DNA of 64,000 nt from CATOSD01 sp965203135 (GTDB taxonomy: Bacteria > Chloroflexota > Dehalococcoidia > Lucifugimonadales > CATOSD01), in the NCBI GenBank assembly GCA_965203135.1, contig CBDBBO010000001.1, forward strand, positions 806,001-870,000, written 5' to 3'. The position numbers were made by a program, and so were the translations under genes. Shown here piece after piece: positions 16,797 through 24,101 of this stretch (positions within the stretch are counted from its first letter, which is position 1; each line of letters begins with the position of its first letter). The notes below the pieces were generated by a model. That model saw only the letters and a program-made list of their open reading frames with translations. It was not told where the DNA came from and searched no databases.

Positions 16797-18587
16797 CTAC
16801 GGGCAGTTGCAGCCGTAGCACACGCCCGTGTACGGCAGCACGCTCGGGTTCACGGGAATGGTCCAATCCGTGCCACCCTGTTCTCCGGTGAGTTCGACCC
16901 ATGTGGCCTCGTCGCGGTTCGAGGTAAAGCCCCCGTCCTTGTAGTAGCCGAGCAGGTGGTTCGTGCACCCGTCGTCCTCCTGCCACCACAGGGCGAGGAC
17001 GCCCCGTCCCGTAGCGCCTTCGGGGTAGTCCACGCGGAGCGTGCCACCGTCCGCGGACACGCTACTCGTCCTGAGAACCAGGTTGATAGGGGTACCCGTC
17101 CACGTACCGTTGTCCTCCTCCAGGCCGAGACCCACTACGCCCTTTCTGGCCGGGGGTTGCTTGGGCCAGCGAACCCGAACCTCGAACTTCGTCATGATGG
17201 GCACGGGGGAGTCCTGCGAGTTGAACCACTCGCCGAAGTCTTCATAGAAGTCCTCGACCGAGACGCCGAACGCGGCATGGAAGGCGTGCCGCCAATTCCG
17301 TCGCTCCCGCGCGAGCCGCCAGAAGTCCGCGTACGAGCCGTCCTCCTTCGCTACCTCTTCGACCGCGTAGCGCGTGGCCAGAAAGCCCAGGGGATACCCG
17401 AAGGACCACTCCTCGCAGGCATCCCTGTCTTCAACGAGTTCAAGCGCGGCGGCCGGGTCATCCAGAATGGGGTTCGTCGTGCGGCTCCAGGCCAGGTCTT
17501 CGTATGGCGTGTAGCGCTGGCCCAGAAACGCGCGGCGTCCGGGCCTGGTCGGGGTCGAGTACCGGAAGTCGGCATAGGAGGCCGCTCCCTCCACCAGCCA
17601 CGCCGGGAAGGCGCTGGAAGAGAGGCTCCAGGCCACCTCGCCGTCGTCATCACCCAGCGTCTCGAACCCCGCGACGTACTGCCCCTGCAACACGTGGAAG
17701 TACTCGTGGGCGACGATGCTCACGAGGGAATCGAGCCTGCGGTCCGAGACGCTCCCGCCATACATCAGCCCTACCACGGCCCCGCCCGTGCCCGTGGACG
17801 TGACCCAGCCGTGATCCCAGAAATTGTTCGGGCTGTAAGCCGCCGAAATGCTGTGGCCGGTCAGGTCGTAGTAGGCCGCGCGGGACGAACCATAGTCCGT
17901 GCCGACAAACACCGTGAATCCGGTTGCCTCCGAACCGTATTGGGCGGCGAAGAAGGTACGGACCTGCTCCATCTCATCCCGGAGTGCGGCCTTGTGCTCG
18001 TCGGGGATGTCGCCGGCGAACACCCACGTCGGTGGAGGCGACGACACCACGGGCGTTGGGGTCGGCGTGTTCGTGGGCGTCGCGGTTGGGATGGGCGTGT
18101 TCGTGGGAGTCGGCGCTTGAGTTGGTACGGGCGTGGGAGTCGGCGCCTGGGTTGGTACGGGCGTGGGGGTGAACGTCGCCGTGGCCGCGGGGGTTGGGGT
18201 GAAGGTCGGGGTGGGCGCGAAGGTCGCGGTTGCGGTGGGCGTGAACGTCGGCGTCGGCGAAGGAGTCGGCGTCTCGGTAGGCGTGGACGTTGGTGTTGGA
18301 GTCAGTATAGCGGTGGCGGTTGGCGTCCGGGTCGGCGCAGCCGTGGCCGCAGGCATGGGCGTCCACGTGGCCGTGGGTTCCGGCGTCTCGGTCGGCACCG
18401 GCGTAGGGACTGTTTTGGGCGTCGGCGTCGGCATCGGCGTTTCGGTGGCCGTGGGTACGGGCACTGGGGTGAGCGTGGGGACGACCTGGGCCACAACGGG
18501 TGGCTCGTCGGCCCGGTCGCCTGAGCACGCGGCCAGGAGCGCGGCGGCGAGCACGAACAGGCAGACGGACGCGAGCGTTGTCCTCAT
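16797..18587 (-). CDS. Lipoprotein zinc metallopeptidase on a Thr/Pro stalk (copy B)
   Basis: 596 aa, organised like copy A: near-identical signal peptide with lipobox Cys21, a longer Thr/Pro stalk (~165 residues, with an extra PTQAPTPTPVPT repeat), and a catalytic domain with HEYFHVLQ (His294) and FPAWLVEGAASYADF. The catalytic domains of A and B have diverged far more than their signal peptides and stalks, which suggests gene conversion of the 5' half or selection for different substrates. The C-terminal module differs strongly and is Gly/Trp/Thr-rich. The upstream region of both genes is also similar, so they are probably co-regulated. Confidence 0.75.
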   Translation of the reverse strand: MRTTLASVCLFVLAAALLAACSGDRADEPPVVAQVVPTLTPVPVPTATETPMPTPTPKTVPTPVPTETPEPTATWTPMPAATAAPTRTPTATAILTPTPTSTPTETPTPSPTPTFTPTATATFAPTPTFTPTPAATATFTPTPVPTQAPTPTPVPTQAPTPTNTPIPTATPTNTPTPTPVVSSPPPTWVFAGDIPDEHKAALRDEMEQVRTFFAAQYGSEATGFTVFVGTDYGSSRAAYYDLTGHSISAAYSPNNFWDHGWVTSTGTGGAVVGLMYGGSVSDRRLDSLVSIVAHEYFHVLQGQYVAGFETLGDDDGEVAWSLSSSAFPAWLVEGAASYADFRYSTPTRPGRRAFLGQRYTPYEDLAWSRTTNPILDDPAAALELVEDRDACEEWSFGYPLGFLATRYAVEEVAKEDGSYADFWRLARERRNWRHAFHAAFGVSVEDFYEDFGEWFNSQDSPVPIMTKFEVRVRWPKQPPARKGVVGLGLEEDNGTWTGTPINLVLRTSSVSADGGTLRVDYPEGATGRGVLALWWQEDDGCTNHLLGYYKDGGFTSNRDEATWVELTGEQGGTDWTIPVNPSVLPYTGVCYGCNCP

Positions 18588-18689
18588 GGAGGTTTCTCCT
18601 ATCGGTGAGGCCGCGGAAGGGCCTCACCAAATATACTCTCTCTGGCCGGTAACGTGTATAGGCCCCGGCGCTCGGTATGTCGCCGCCGC

Positions 18690-20774
18690 TCAGTTGCTGT
18701 AGCCGGAGGGTCGGGGCGGGCGGGCCTGCACGCTTTCGGTGATGCGCTCCAGAAGGTATGCGAAGTCGTGGTATGCGTCAAGATGGCCCAGGTCGGACCG
18801 CAGGACGCCCAGGTGCTCGCTCAGCCTGTCGAGGTCGTCGCGTATCGCGTAGTGGGCGTCGACCGGGGCTTGCGGCAGCGCGCCGTAGCGGTCGGCCGCG
18901 AGGCCGACTATGGCGGCCAGGCGCAGCATCGGGTCGGCGCCGTATCCGAAGGGGACATCCGCCCTGCCCGTCACTTCCGCGCGCTGGCTGCGGGACTGCT
19001 GGGTGTCGGGCACGATCCAGCGCAGCTCGACTCGGCCCAGGTCCACCTTCTCGCCGTGGGCCAACCGCGCGTCGCTGCGCAGCTCCAGTTCGTACAGGAC
19101 CGTGGTAGCCGCGCCGGAGTAGATCTCCGCGAACTCCTTGCGATCCTCGGCGAAGGTCTCGTCGGGCGTGACACGGTTCTCGTAGCCGACGATGCGCCAC
19201 GAGTACACCAGGGCGGGGTCCCAGGTGACCTGGGCGCGGGTCTGGTCGGCGAACGGCGTGGACAGGGCCAGCCAGTTTTCGCGGCTGAAGGTGGCGCGCG
19301 CCTGGTCGACGGTGTCCAGGTAGCGGTACCAGCCGTTGCCGTGCTGGGCGAGCTGCTCCAGCAGGTAGTCGTTGTAGTTCTCGATGCCCACGCCGATGGT
19401 TATGAGCCGCAGCGGGTTGGCGGCGTCGCGGTCGTAGGCCGACTCCAGGATGCCGAACGGATCGGTGGCGTCCACGTTGGCTACGCCGTCGGACATGAGG
19501 ATGACGTAGTTGTAGGCGTCGGGGCGTTCGCGACGGGCCTGGTCGGCCAGGCGCACGCCCTCGTCCAGTCCCGCCTGCACGTTGGTGCTCTCGCGGGGCA
19601 TCAGGTTGGCTATCGACGCCGAGACGCCGCCGAAGTCCGGGCTGACGTGCGGCACCGTGAGATGGCCCACCACGTCCGTAGTGAAGTGGACGACCGCTAT
19701 GCGGTCCTGCGGGCGCAAGCTCCGGTGTATGGCCTCCGCGGCGGCGCGCGCGATGGCGACGCGGTTGCCGTCCGCCATAGACCCGGAGGCGTCCAGCACG
19801 AGCGTCACGTTGAGCGGCCTGTCGTCTGGCAGGTGCGGCGCCTGGAACCCGATGCGCGCGAGCAGCTTGCCGGGGTCCAACGGGTGCTCCACCAGGTCGG
19901 TCTCCACACCGAATCCCCACTCGTCCGGCGGGGGCGCGTAGCCGTAGTCGAAGGCGTTTATCCACTCCTCGGCCCTGACCGAGTCCGGCTCCACGCCGTA
20001 GCCCGCGTCCGCCCAGTTGAGCGCCAGAAAGTAGGATGTGCGGTCCACGTCCAGGCTGAAGGTGGACACGGCGGCCTCGGAGGCGAGCACAGCGGGCTGC
20101 CGCGCGAAGTCCGCGAAGGTGGTGGCGTCGGGCTGCCGGGGCGCCCGTTCGGCGACTGCCTGCGCCGCTGCGGGATCCGGCGTCCCATACGGCTGCGGGG
20201 GAGCGGCAGACTGCGCGGAGGGCGCGACGGGGGCGGCCGTGGCCCGGGGCGCGGGCATGGCAGTGGGCGCGGGCATGGCGGTGGGTTGCGGGGCGGGGGT
20301 AGGGAGTACCCTCCGGGCTGCGGCCGCGGGAGCGGCGGGCGCTTCAGCAGGAATGGGGACAGGGGCGACCGTTGGTGCGGGGAGAGCGGCCGCAGCCGGG
20401 GCGGCCGTAGGCGCGGGTGCGGCGGGGCGTGGGGTAGCGGCCATTGCAATAACAGTGGACGCGGGCGCGGGCTGCGCCCTGCGGGCCGTCGCGGACTCCG
20501 GGGCCTCGCCTATCAATATGGACGCGGGTTCTTGATCGAATGGAAGCACGTATATCAACACAAACACAAGCACCACCGCGACCGCCGCCGTTCCCACCGC
20601 CCCGGTCAGAATTCTCCACATGTGGGTTCCATACCCACGGGGCCGGCTCGGTTCCAAGCGACGCTCCAGGCGCGCCCAGGTGTCCGCGGGGGCTTCGAGC
20701 TCGCGGGAGCGCCTGGCGAAGTAGCCTCTGAGCGTGTATTCCATTTCGCGGTCGAACGAATCGTTGGTGCTCAT
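18690..20774 (-). CDS. Membrane-anchored vWA-domain protein with anti-sigma-like cytosolic end
   Basis: 694 aa. Residues 1-52 are charged and cytosolic, residues 53-78 form one transmembrane helix, residues ~80-230 are an Ala/Pro-rich linker. Then follow the vWA N-terminal extension and a vWA domain with MIDAS motif DASGS (D328) as in YfbK-type proteins, and a DUF3520-like C-terminus. The ATG (20774) overlaps the sigma-factor stop in ATGA, the usual layout of an ECF sigma factor and its anti-sigma. I infer that the short N-terminal segment binds the sigma factor and the extracytoplasmic vWA part senses or binds a ligand. No ZAS zinc motif is visible. Confidence 0.8.
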   Translation of the reverse strand: MSTNDSFDREMEYTLRGYFARRSRELEAPADTWARLERRLEPSRPRGYGTHMWRILTGAVGTAAVAVVLVFVLIYVLPFDQEPASILIGEAPESATARRAQPAPASTVIAMAATPRPAAPAPTAAPAAAALPAPTVAPVPIPAEAPAAPAAAARRVLPTPAPQPTAMPAPTAMPAPRATAAPVAPSAQSAAPPQPYGTPDPAAAQAVAERAPRQPDATTFADFARQPAVLASEAAVSTFSLDVDRTSYFLALNWADAGYGVEPDSVRAEEWINAFDYGYAPPPDEWGFGVETDLVEHPLDPGKLLARIGFQAPHLPDDRPLNVTLVLDASGSMADGNRVAIARAAAEAIHRSLRPQDRIAVVHFTTDVVGHLTVPHVSPDFGGVSASIANLMPRESTNVQAGLDEGVRLADQARRERPDAYNYVILMSDGVANVDATDPFGILESAYDRDAANPLRLITIGVGIENYNDYLLEQLAQHGNGWYRYLDTVDQARATFSRENWLALSTPFADQTRAQVTWDPALVYSWRIVGYENRVTPDETFAEDRKEFAEIYSGAATTVLYELELRSDARLAHGEKVDLGRVELRWIVPDTQQSRSQRAEVTGRADVPFGYGADPMLRLAAIVGLAADRYGALPQAPVDAHYAIRDDLDRLSEHLGVLRSDLGHLDAYHDFAYLLERITESVQARPPRPSGYSN

Positions 20775-21319
20775 CGCCGCCCCTCCATGTCGCAAGTCTG
20801 CGTGAGTTCTTCTCTGAGGCGGCTGAGCGCGCGGCTCAGCCTGGACTTCACTGTGCCCTCCCGCACTCCGAGCGCTGCCGCGACCTCGCTTACGGACAGC
20901 TCCGCGAAGTAGCGTAGGACCACCACCTGGTGGTGCCGCGGGCTGAGGCGGCCGAGCGCGGCCTGGACCTCGTCGCGCCGCTCGGCGGACATCGCCGACT
21001 CCAGGACGTCGGCTGGGCCGGTGACGCGCTCGGCGTCATCCAGCGGTGCGGTAGGCGCCCTGTTTCTCCTGCGGCTGGATACGATGCGGTTGACCAGGAT
21101 GCGGACGATCCAGGGCTTGAACGGGCGGTCACGCTGGAAGCGGCTTATGCCGCGCCACGCGGAAAGGAACGCCTCCTGTACGTGCTCCTCGGCGACTGAC
21201 CTGTCGCCAGTCATTAGCACCGCCGTGCCGTAGAGCGTGTTCTGGTGTTGCTCGACCAAGTGCCGGAAGGCGTCCGGGGAGCCTTCCTGGCAGAGCCGTA
21301 TGGCCTCGGCTTCGGTCAT
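20771..21319 (-). CDS. RNA polymerase ECF-type sigma factor
   Basis: 182 aa. Region 2 (DAFRHLVEQHQNTLYGTAVLMTGDRSVAEEHVQEAFLSAWRGISRF) and region 4 (LGRLSPRHHQVVVLRYFAELSVSEVAAALGVREGTVKSRLSRALSRLRE) are clear, with no region 1 or 3, as in sigma-E-type factors. ATG at 21319. It overlaps the downstream vWA gene by ATGA. An ECF-like promoter stands 40-70 bases upstream (21362-21390), consistent with autoregulation. The nearby lipoprotein genes are plausible targets only by position. Confidence 0.92.
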   Translation of the reverse strand: MTEAEAIRLCQEGSPDAFRHLVEQHQNTLYGTAVLMTGDRSVAEEHVQEAFLSAWRGISRFQRDRPFKPWIVRILVNRIVSSRRRNRAPTAPLDDAERVTGPADVLESAMSAERRDEVQAALGRLSPRHHQVVVLRYFAELSVSEVAAALGVREGTVKSRLSRALSRLREELTQTCDMEGRR

Positions 21320-21361
21320 AGCCCGCCTCCAGCCGGATGTTTGAGAGTCCTCTCACAAGAT

Positions 21362-21390
21362 AATACGCAAGTGGCGGGGGAAAGGTTCCA
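21362..21390 (-). promoter_or_regulatory. Candidate ECF-type autoregulated promoter
   Basis: Minus strand: TGGAAC (21390-21385), 17 bases starting with CTTT, then CGTATT (21367-21362). It resembles the sigma-W type TGAAAC-N16-CGTA promoters. It would start transcription about 36 bases before the sigma-factor ATG. Confidence 0.5.
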
Positions 21391-21490
21391 TCGGGGAAAG
21401 TCGCAGATGGCCCATACCCTACCACCCCTAGATTCCTCGGCTACGCTCGGAATGGAACGTTGTCAGAAGGGCGAGGGAAGAGGGGCGCGC

Positions 21491-22519
21491 CTACTGGATG
21501 GGGAGCGGCGGCTGGAGCCACTTGGGGGTCTGGTTGACGCGGACGTCGACGACCCACTTGACCCACTCGAAGCCCCGCTTGTCGGGCGCGACGAGACGCA
21601 GGGGAAAGCCGTGGCCGTGGGAGAGCGTCTCGCCACCCACGTGGGAGGCGAGCATGTAGCCGGCGGCCTCGGCCATGGAGAAGCGGCGGTAGTAGCCGGT
21701 GACGGAGGTGAAGGTGACGCTGGACGCGGCGTCCGTTGGGCCGGCACGCGCCAACAGGTCGGCGACGGCGACGCCGCTCCAGACCTGGGTGGAGTACCAG
21801 CCGCCGGTGCAGTCGATGGTGGCGGTAGTCTCGGCGTCCGCGGCGGACAGCTCATCGTAGCCGAGGGAGAGCTCGCGCTCGACCGCGCCGCCCACGGTAA
21901 GCCGCCACGCGGCGGGGTCCACGCGAGCGGGGCGGTCGTTGAGCCAGGACGTGAGCGGGAAAGCGTTGCCGGAGAAGCTGGTCGCCTCGTGGGAGCCGGT
22001 GAACCTGCGCCGCGCCCCGCTGAGGCTGGCGGCCTTGGCGCTGAGCTCGCCCGCCTGCCACGCGGCGGTGGCTGCTACGGCGAGGGCGGCGAGCCTGAGG
22101 AAGGTGCGGCGGTCGGCCCAGAACCCGATGGGGAAGCCACGGGTGTGGTAGAGGGCGTGCCAGACCAGCAGAGGGATGAGCGCCGCGCCGACGTAGATGT
22201 GCCAGCTTACGCCGCTGAACCACGCCCAGCCGAAGGGGCCAACGAACGACCAGGCGAAGCCGAGCGCGAGCGTGACGGCGAGCAGCGCCATGAGCACGAC
22301 GGAAGCGGTGCGGGGCGCGGCGGCCCTCTTCCAGCGCAGCGAGAACAGGACGTTCGCGCCCTTCCAGGCCAGGATGACGACGATGCCGTAGCCGCTGATG
22401 CGGTGCGCGACGATGAAGTACCACTCGCGCGGCGAGCTGGACACCAGGCCGAAGAAGCCGCTGACCAGCTCGGCGGCGATGAGTACCAGCAGCAGGGTGT
22501 TGGCCCACGGGAACTTCAT
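21491..22519 (-). CDS. Molybdopterin oxidoreductase (sulfite oxidase/YedY-like) fused to a membrane cytochrome-like domain
   Basis: 342 aa. Residues 1-135 hold four hydrophobic helices with histidines (AHRISGYG, WHIYVGA, WHALYHTRG) typical of a b-type haem, ferric-reductase-like membrane domain as in YedZ. From ~residue 165 the SUOX-type molybdopterin domain follows, with the Mo-ligating Cys237 in TIDCTGGWYSTQVWSGV and SHGHGFPLRLVAP near the end. YedY and YedZ are separate chains in Escherichia coli, so this is a natural fusion. The reaction is unknown: methionine sulfoxide or another S/N-oxide reductase is plausible. ATG at 22519. The next upstream gene is formate dehydrogenase, which could supply electrons only indirectly. 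Confidence 0.82.
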   Translation of the reverse strand: MKFPWANTLLLVLIAAELVSGFFGLVSSSPREWYFIVAHRISGYGIVVILAWKGANVLFSLRWKRAAAPRTASVVLMALLAVTLALGFAWSFVGPFGWAWFSGVSWHIYVGAALIPLLVWHALYHTRGFPIGFWADRRTFLRLAALAVAATAAWQAGELSAKAASLSGARRRFTGSHEATSFSGNAFPLTSWLNDRPARVDPAAWRLTVGGAVERELSLGYDELSAADAETTATIDCTGGWYSTQVWSGVAVADLLARAGPTDAASSVTFTSVTGYYRRFSMAEAAGYMLASHVGGETLSHGHGFPLRLVAPDKRGFEWVKWVVDVRVNQTPKWLQPPLPIQ

Positions 22520-22540
22520 GGTGGGACGCCTGTTTTTGCA

Positions 22541-22583
22541 CCCTCACCCTACCCCTATCCCTTGCTGGGAGAAGGGGACCGGT
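22541..22583. repeat. Short palindromic repeat, second family
   Basis: CACCCTCACCCTACCCC followed by a hairpin TCCCTTGCTGGGAGA. It resembles the CACCCCCATCC family in layout (GC-rich tail plus hairpin) but differs in sequence. It sits between the formate dehydrogenase stop and the oxidoreductase start. Confidence 0.6.
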
Positions 22584-22592
22584 GGTGGCGAT

Positions 22593-23648
22593 TTAGTCGT
22601 CGTAGGCGTAGCTGTAGGCGGCGCCGACCACGCGGCCACCGTCCACTATCAGGTACTCGCGCTCGAGGGACTCCCCGGCGAAGAGGCGCTCCAGGCAGTC
22701 GCGGATGCCGTCGGAGTAGCGCTTCTGAGCCTCGAGGCTGGTGCCGGACACGTGGGGCGTCAGGGCGTGGTTGGGCATGGAGCGCCAGGGATGGTCGGAC
22801 GGCGCGGGCTGGGGGAACCAGACGTCTCCGGCGTAGCCCGCCAGGTGTCCCTCCTCCATCACCTCGACCAGGTCGTTCGTCTCCACGATAGCTCCGCGGG
22901 CGGTGTTGATGAGATAGGCGCCCTTCTTCATGCTGAGCAGCCGCTCCTTGTCGAACAGGCCCCGCGTCTGCGGCGTGAGCGAAATGTGGATTGTGACCAC
23001 GTCGCAGGTGCGAAGCAGCGGGTCCAGCCGCATGTAGCGCGCGCCCAGGGCGGCCTCGTCCACTGTGCTCAGGTGCATGAGGTCGTAGTAGTACATGGTG
23101 ACGTCGAACGGCTTGAGCCGCGCCGCCACGCGCTGTCCGATGCGGCCCATGCCGACGATGCCGACGGTCTTGTCCTCGAGGTCGTGGGAGCGGGCGGCTA
23201 TCTTCCCGATGTCCCAGCCGCCGGAGACCACCTCATCGTAGGAGGGGAAGTAGTTGCGCACGAGGGTGAGTATCTGCATGACGGCGTGCTCGGCGACGCT
23301 GACGACGTTGCTGCCGGTGATCTCGGCGACGGTGATGTTGCGCTCGGCGGCGACGGCGAGGTCCACGTGGTCGGAGCCGACGCCCGCGGTAAGGACGGCC
23401 TGCAGCCCGGGGGCCTTGTCCATCTTCTCCTTCGTGACGTATGTGGGCCAGAAGGGCGTGGTGATGATCACGTTGGTGTCGGGCAGATGGCTGTCCAGTT
23501 CCTCGCCCGGATCGGTGATGGCCACCAGCTCGTGGCCGGCGCCCTCCACCATCTCGCGCAGGCCCAGGGCGTTTTCGGCACAGCCCAACAGCTCGGGCGT
23601 GCTCTCCGCGGCGGGGCCACCAGGGTACAGTACGGCGACGATCTTCAT
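22593..23648 (-). CDS. fdh: NAD-dependent formate dehydrogenase
   Basis: 351 aa member of the D-2-hydroxyacid dehydrogenase superfamily. It carries FDH-specific blocks: TPFWPTYVTKEKM, LTAGVGSDHVDLAVA, GSNVVSVAEHAVMQIL, VGIVGMGRIGQRVAARLKPFDV (GxGxxG NAD site), AGYAGDVWFPQPAPSDHPWR and TPHVSGT with catalytic His299. The enzyme oxidises formate to CO2 with NAD+ and works without metals. It could supply NADH for complex I, part of which is encoded at 53-58 kb. ATG at 23648 with AAGGAG 7 bases upstream. It may share a transcript with the two genes upstream on the same strand. Confidence 0.93.
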   Translation of the reverse strand: MKIVAVLYPGGPAAESTPELLGCAENALGLREMVEGAGHELVAITDPGEELDSHLPDTNVIITTPFWPTYVTKEKMDKAPGLQAVLTAGVGSDHVDLAVAAERNITVAEITGSNVVSVAEHAVMQILTLVRNYFPSYDEVVSGGWDIGKIAARSHDLEDKTVGIVGMGRIGQRVAARLKPFDVTMYYYDLMHLSTVDEAALGARYMRLDPLLRTCDVVTIHISLTPQTRGLFDKERLLSMKKGAYLINTARGAIVETNDLVEVMEEGHLAGYAGDVWFPQPAPSDHPWRSMPNHALTPHVSGTSLEAQKRYSDGIRDCLERLFAGESLEREYLIVDGGRVVGAAYSYAYDD

Positions 23649-23696
23649 GGCGCTCTCCTTCTTGTGCGTCTGTGTGCTCTTCGGCGCGGGTTCGCC

Positions 23697-24089
23697 TTAT
23701 AGCGTGTCGGAAACGAGGTAAACCGTGGTTAGCGGCTCACCGTCCAGGAGTATCGGGTAGGCGTTCAGCACGGTGTCGTCAAAGAAGGCCACCGGAAACT
23801 CCTGTGTAACGGCCTGGGTGAAAACGTTGCGGTGCTGCGGAAGTATCTCGAACTCGACCGGCTTCATGTACTCGTAGCCCTCGTGCAAGAAAGAGAGCGT
23901 GTGGATGCCCTCGGCGGCGTACACCATCACGAACAGCGTCATGCGATGGCGCTTCACGCCCGCGTGCCCCGGATGGGTCGGGATTACGGCGACGTGGTTG
24001 CGGACGTTCAGCAGGTCGAATCCACCGTTTCCGGGTCGGTACTCGTCGGCGAAGACCGCAAACAGGCAGCGCGGCTCGATGGAGTCCAT
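23697..24089 (-). CDS. Hypothetical protein of the CocE/FDH gene row
   Basis: 130 aa, no recognised family. It is predicted to be a beta-rich globular protein without signal peptide or membrane helix (RNHVAVIPTHPGHAGVKRHRMTLFVMVYAAEGIHTLSFLHEGYEYM). The pattern recalls small phage-like or DUF6941-type beta-sandwich proteins, but this is weak. It starts 12 bases after the CocE-like gene and ends 49 bases before formate dehydrogenase, so it is probably transcribed with them. An ATG start at 24089 is the only choice. Confidence 0.6.
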   Translation of the reverse strand: MDSIEPRCLFAVFADEYRPGNGGFDLLNVRNHVAVIPTHPGHAGVKRHRMTLFVMVYAAEGIHTLSFLHEGYEYMKPVEFEILPQHRNVFTQAVTQEFPVAFFDDTVLNAYPILLDGEPLTTVYLVSDTL

Positions 24090-24101
24090 GGGCGCGCACG
24101 C

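Noticed and set aside
18050..18480. Second candidate repeat array
   Set aside because: Same Thr/Pro stalk coding in the paralogue, not a CRISPR array.
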